A stretch of 57,147 nucleotides of DNA from Faecalibacterium sp. (GTDB taxonomy: Bacteria > Bacillota > Clostridia > Oscillospirales > Ruminococcaceae): contig JALCRP010000013.1 of NCBI GenBank assembly GCA_022652735.1, positions 1 through 57,147 of the forward strand, given 5' to 3'. Made by a program: the position numbers and the translations under genes. The notes under the pieces were generated by a model. It did not search any database. It was not told the origin of the DNA and saw only the letters and a program-made list of their open reading frames with translations. Shown here one piece after another: positions 57,103 to 57,147 of this stretch (the first letter of the stretch is position 1; each line of letters begins with the position of its first letter).

Positions 57103-57147
57103 GCTCTGATTTTTCGGCATTGTTGCACAACGCCAAAAAATCAGAGC
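57103..57147. other. Long near-perfect hairpin at the window end
   Basis: GCTCTGATTTTT-C-GGC-A-TTGT-TGC-ACAA-C-GCC-A-AAAAATCAGAGC: two arms of about 20 bases form a stem with two mismatches. On the minus strand a T-run lies inside the stem. It could be a terminator for a gene past the window or an end of a repeat. Confidence 0.6.

Overview
The window is GC-rich chromosomal DNA with strong Shine-Dalgarno sites, sigma-70 promoters (often extended -10 TGnTATAAT) and compact Rho-independent hairpins. Gene content points to an anaerobic, fermentative gut-type Clostridia: rubrerythrin, 2-hydroxyacyl-CoA dehydratase activase, a Na+-pump decarboxylase subunit, glutaminyl-tRNA synthetase, ROK glucokinase, GH2/GH36 glycosidases, YitT, UPF0340 and YerC. 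An Oscillospirales relative (Faecalibacterium/Gemmiger/Subdoligranulum-like) is my inference, not proven. I saw no rRNA, tRNA, CRISPR array, IS element or prophage gene.

Layout. 0-8 kb: 23S rRNA methyltransferase, FMN reductase, rubrerythrin, then a galactoside operon (GH2 then GH36). 8-16 kb: TVP38-type membrane protein, exonuclease, HAD phosphatase, an SGNH/MBOAT pair for O-acylation of an envelope polymer, and a divergent polytopic GT-C-like protein. 16-22 kb: a minus-strand block with an activase having two ATPase domains in one chain, its dehydratase-like partner, and a separately promoted oxaloacetate-decarboxylase beta subunit with a 45-residue gamma-like peptide. 22-32 kb: radical SAM/SPASM protein, YitT, GlnRS, a flavinylated lipid-anchored-type small protein, an LRR/VWA/MoxR trio and an AEC transporter. 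32-40 kb: complete F-type ATP synthase operon (Z-I-a-c-b-delta-alpha-gamma-beta-epsilon). 40-50 kb: a zinc-ribbon/DUF5685/J-domain operon, two divergent Nudix genes, a CPBP protease, a GntR-ABC-permease operon, a pentapeptide-repeat gene preceded by an overlapping 20-codon leader, GNAT, YerC. 50-57 kb: DJ-1, a Tat operon (TatB-like, TatA, TatC), glucokinase, YggS, UPF0340, and a protein joining a TatA/B-like N-terminus to a beta-propeller.

How it fits together. Two independent loci suggest Na+ energetics: the decarboxylase beta/gamma pair, and a c-subunit with the two-carboxylate ion site known from a Na+-driven rotor. The most unusual region is 51-57 kb, where three proteins with TatA/B-type N-termini lie within 6 kb: one has a histone-H1-like basic tail, TatA and TatC have acidic tails, and one carries a strictosidine-synthase-like propeller behind a second membrane helix. 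Almost every convergent gene pair shares one hairpin acting as a two-way terminator.
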